Shown here: piece by piece, positions 6,928-7,639 of the stretch | Layout of the letters: every line of letters begins with the position of its first letter | Position numbering within the stretch: position 1 is the first letter of the stretch | NCBI GenBank assembly: GCA_902477075.1 | Contig: CABSFU010000033.1 | Coordinates: 1-7,639 of the forward strand | DNA from: UMGS1498 sp900552335 | GTDB taxonomy: Bacteria; Bacillota_I; Bacilli_A; RF39; UBA660 | Length of the DNA stretch: 7,639 nucleotides | Direction of reading: 5' to 3' | Position numbers and translations under genes: made by a program | The notes under the pieces: generated by a model | Database searches by the model: none | The model's input: the letters and a program-made list of their open reading frames with translations, nothing else | Told to the model about the DNA's origin: nothing

Positions 6928-6958
6928 AAAAATCGATATCGTCATTATCGATTTTTTT
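6928..6958 (+). terminator. Intrinsic terminator ending the candidate RNA
   Basis: AAAAATCGAT (6928-6937) pairs perfectly with ATCGATTTTT (6947-6956) around a 9-base loop, and the T-run continues to 6958. The stem is AT-rich but ten pairs long. It is preceded by another perfect hairpin (6902-6922). Confidence 0.7.
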
Positions 6959-7017
6959 GATGTTAAATTTATCAATGCTTTTTTGAATTTATAGAGTGTA
7001 AAGATAGAATGAAATAC

Positions 7018-7046
7018 TTGAAATTTCATATGAATTTTGATAAGAT
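7018..7046 (+). promoter_or_regulatory. Possible promoter of the prepilin gene
   Basis: TTGAAA (7018-7023) and TAAGAT (7041-7046) are 17 bases apart, and TGA before the -10 gives an extended -10 element. The -10 is only a four of six match. A start near 7053 would yield a leader of about 127 bases that holds repeat copy 2 and the G-tract hairpin. The spacer carries overlapping palindromes TGAAATTTCA (7019-7028) and TTCATATGAA (7025-7034), possible operator sequence. Confidence 0.4.
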
Positions 7047-7055
7047 AGATATGTA

Positions 7056-7085
7056 AATAAAAATAGTAATATAGTTTGTAGATAG
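7056..7085 (+). repeat. Direct repeat copy 2 (30 bases)
   Basis: Identical to 6629-6658 over 30 bases. It lies in the presumed leader of the prepilin gene, 33 bases before the G10 tract. Like copy 1, it is followed by a hairpin with a T-run. After the repeat this copy carries a four-base insertion (TAGT doubled). Confidence 0.9.
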
Positions 7086-7118
7086 TTAGTGAATTTCTAG
7101 TGTTTGCTATTTGTAAAC

Positions 7119-7128
7119 GGGGGGGGGG
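7119..7128 (+). repeat. Homopolymeric G10 tract upstream of the prepilin gene
   Basis: Ten consecutive G in otherwise strongly AT-rich DNA, 51 bases before the prepilin ATG. It is the only such tract in the window. Homopolymeric G/C tracts of this length are known slipped-strand hot spots in phase-variable genes of other bacteria. It forms the 5' arm of the hairpin described next. Confidence 0.95.
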
Positions 7129-7152
7129 TATTTTAAATACCTCTTCTTTTTT
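7119..7152 (+). terminator. Terminator-like hairpin (possible attenuator) in the prepilin leader
   Basis: GGTATT (7127-7132) pairs with AATACC (7136-7141) around a 3-base loop. The stem can extend outward because the remaining G residues (7122-7126) face TCTTC (7142-7146) in G-C and G-U pairs, giving about eleven pairs. Six T (7147-7152) follow. The hairpin ends 27 bases before the ATG, so it would stop or reduce transcription into the prepilin gene unless read through. Confidence 0.6.
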
Positions 7153-7179
7153 GTTGCTATAAAGGGAAGGATGAAGGAT

Positions 7180-7639
7180 ATGAAAAAAGGATTTACATTA
7201 ATAGAATTATTAGCTGTGATAGTAATATTATCCATGATTACCTTAATTACAGTACCAATGATAACAAATGTAATAGAAGAAAGTAAAAAGAAAGCACTAG
7301 CGTCTAGCGTAGAGGGACTAGTAGAATCCGCCAATTTGTATGCGATAGAAAATGATGGAGTCTATGAATTCTTGTTTGATAAGGAACATCAAGGAAGTAC
7401 AAAAAAAGGAGAAAGTCTAGATTATAGAGGAAATATAGATGGAGAAGGAAAACTCTATTTAGACAAAGAAGGAAATACAAGTATATGTATCTCCAATGAT
7501 AAATATTATGCGTATAAAAATTATAATAGCGGAATTATCGTAGGAGAAAGAAAAACTGGAAATTGTATCATAGGATTTGATGCTTTAACAAATAAATATG
7601 TAGCAATGTTAGATAATGGAACAGGAAATGTTAGTAATG
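7180..7639 (+). CDS. Type IV pilin-like prepilin with class III signal (3' end outside window)
   Basis: 153 residues are visible with no stop before the window edge. The N-terminus MKKGFTLIELLAVIVIL is a textbook type IV prepilin signal: cleavage after Gly4, Phe5 as mature +1, Glu9 as mature +5, then a hydrophobic helix to about residue 28. The rest looks like a small globular pseudopilin or pilin domain, with two Cys (103 and 129) spaced as for a possible disulfide loop. The start at 7180 has GGGAAGG/AAGGATGA (7164-7174) at sensible spacing. An in-frame ATG at 7171 abuts that site and is less likely. This is the T4P/competence type of prepilin, not a Flp-type Tad pilin, so it may serve another machine or be the substrate of a shared one. 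The signal is certain; the role is open. Confidence 0.88.
   Translation, partial: MKKGFTLIELLAVIVILSMITLITVPMITNVIEESKKKALASSVEGLVESANLYAIENDGVYEFLFDKEHQGSTKKGESLDYRGNIDGEGKLYLDKEGNTSICISNDKYYAYKNYNSGIIVGERKTGNCIIGFDALTNKYVAMLDNGTGNVSN

Larger units (their letters stand above)
6776..6958 (+). ncRNA. Candidate small structured RNA of about 183 bases (unassigned)
   Basis: This stretch lies between a good promoter and an intrinsic terminator and has no ordinary coding frame. Visible structure includes a hairpin at 6784-6807 (GTCGTTTT against AAAAGGAC, seven of eight pairs), the palindrome AAAAAATTTTTT at 6818-6829, and a perfect 8-bp hairpin at 6902-6922 (AGATTATT/AATAATCT), followed by the terminator hairpin. 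CAATT at the 5' end (6776-6780) could pair with AATTG (6923-6927) to close the molecule. I do not recognise it as 6S, tmRNA, RNase P, SRP RNA, a T-box or a known riboswitch. It could instead be the leader of a tiny peptide (see the entry at 6815). Confidence 0.45.

Noticed and set aside
6776..6958. Candidate RNA as 6S RNA
   Set aside because: Its length is right, but I see no long closing stem with a large central bubble. The only end-to-end pairing is five bases, so the family name is not supported.
7009..7056. 15-codon ATG frame (MKYLKFHMNFDKIDM) before repeat copy 2
   Set aside because: It has no ribosome site, overlaps the presumed promoter, and is as short as expected by chance in AT-rich DNA.
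7119..7128. G-quadruplex formed by the G10 tract alone
   Set aside because: Ten G in one run are too few for a stable intramolecular quadruplex with loops. The hairpin with the pyrimidine arm explains the site better.
7155..7163. Extended -10-like TGCTATAAA just before the prepilin gene
   Set aside because: A start near 7170 would leave out the main ribosome site, and no -35 is found at the right distance.
7171..7182. Upstream in-frame ATG (7171) for the prepilin
   Set aside because: The ribosome site GGGAAGG ends at 7170, leaving no spacing. Starting at 7180 also gives the usual short MKKG leader.
7107..7334. Minus-strand open frame of 75 codons opposite the prepilin start
   Set aside because: It is antisense to an unmistakable prepilin signal sequence and reads through the G10 tract at its end. 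No independent evidence.

Overview
This window is AT-rich DNA read almost entirely from the + strand. It suggests a low-GC, single-membrane member of the Bacillota, probably a Bacilli or Erysipelotrichia-like gut lineage. The evidence is strong AGGAGG-type ribosome binding sites (several extended to AAGGAnGTGA), sigma-A-like promoters, a Bacillus-like MurC (N-terminus YHFVGIKGSGMSSLAQ) and a Tad locus with no outer-membrane secretin. The genetic code looks standard: TGA ends two genes and TGG encodes Trp.

Layout. (1) 1-173: the C-terminal end of an Rpn/PD-(D/E)XK-type protein, closed by an intrinsic terminator that overlaps its stop codon. (2) 214-242: a clear sigma-A promoter. (3) 267-6584: a seven-gene, tightly packed operon made of two tandem TadE-like pseudopilins, a TadZ/CpaE-like ParA-family ATPase, the TadA/CpaF secretion ATPase, TadB with an added N-terminal Ig-like ectodomain, TadC, and murC as the last gene. 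(4) 6585-7179: a 595-base gene-poor region. It holds a 30-base perfect direct repeat (two copies 427 bases apart), the operon terminator, a self-contained promoter-to-terminator unit of about 180 bases (candidate ncRNA), and a G10 tract that forms one arm of a terminator-like hairpin. (5) 7180-end: the start of a class III (type IV pilin-like) prepilin gene with GFTLIELL, cut by the window edge.

How the genes fit together. TadA would power, and TadB/TadC would anchor, assembly of a Tad-type pilus or pseudopilus. TadZ would position it, and the TadE-like proteins would be minor pilins. No Flp major pilin, TadV/CpaA prepilin peptidase or TadG is present here, so these must be encoded elsewhere or be absent. 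MurC (UDP-MurNAc:L-Ala ligase) is co-transcribed with the pilus genes, linking a housekeeping wall enzyme to the same promoter. The prepilin at the right end is a separate unit. Its 5' leader, with the repeat and the G-tract hairpin, looks built for conditional or phase-variable expression.

The parts most worth a second look are the G10/hairpin leader, the repeat-flanked ncRNA unit, and the TadB protein whose Ig-like domains appear to face outward without a signal peptide.
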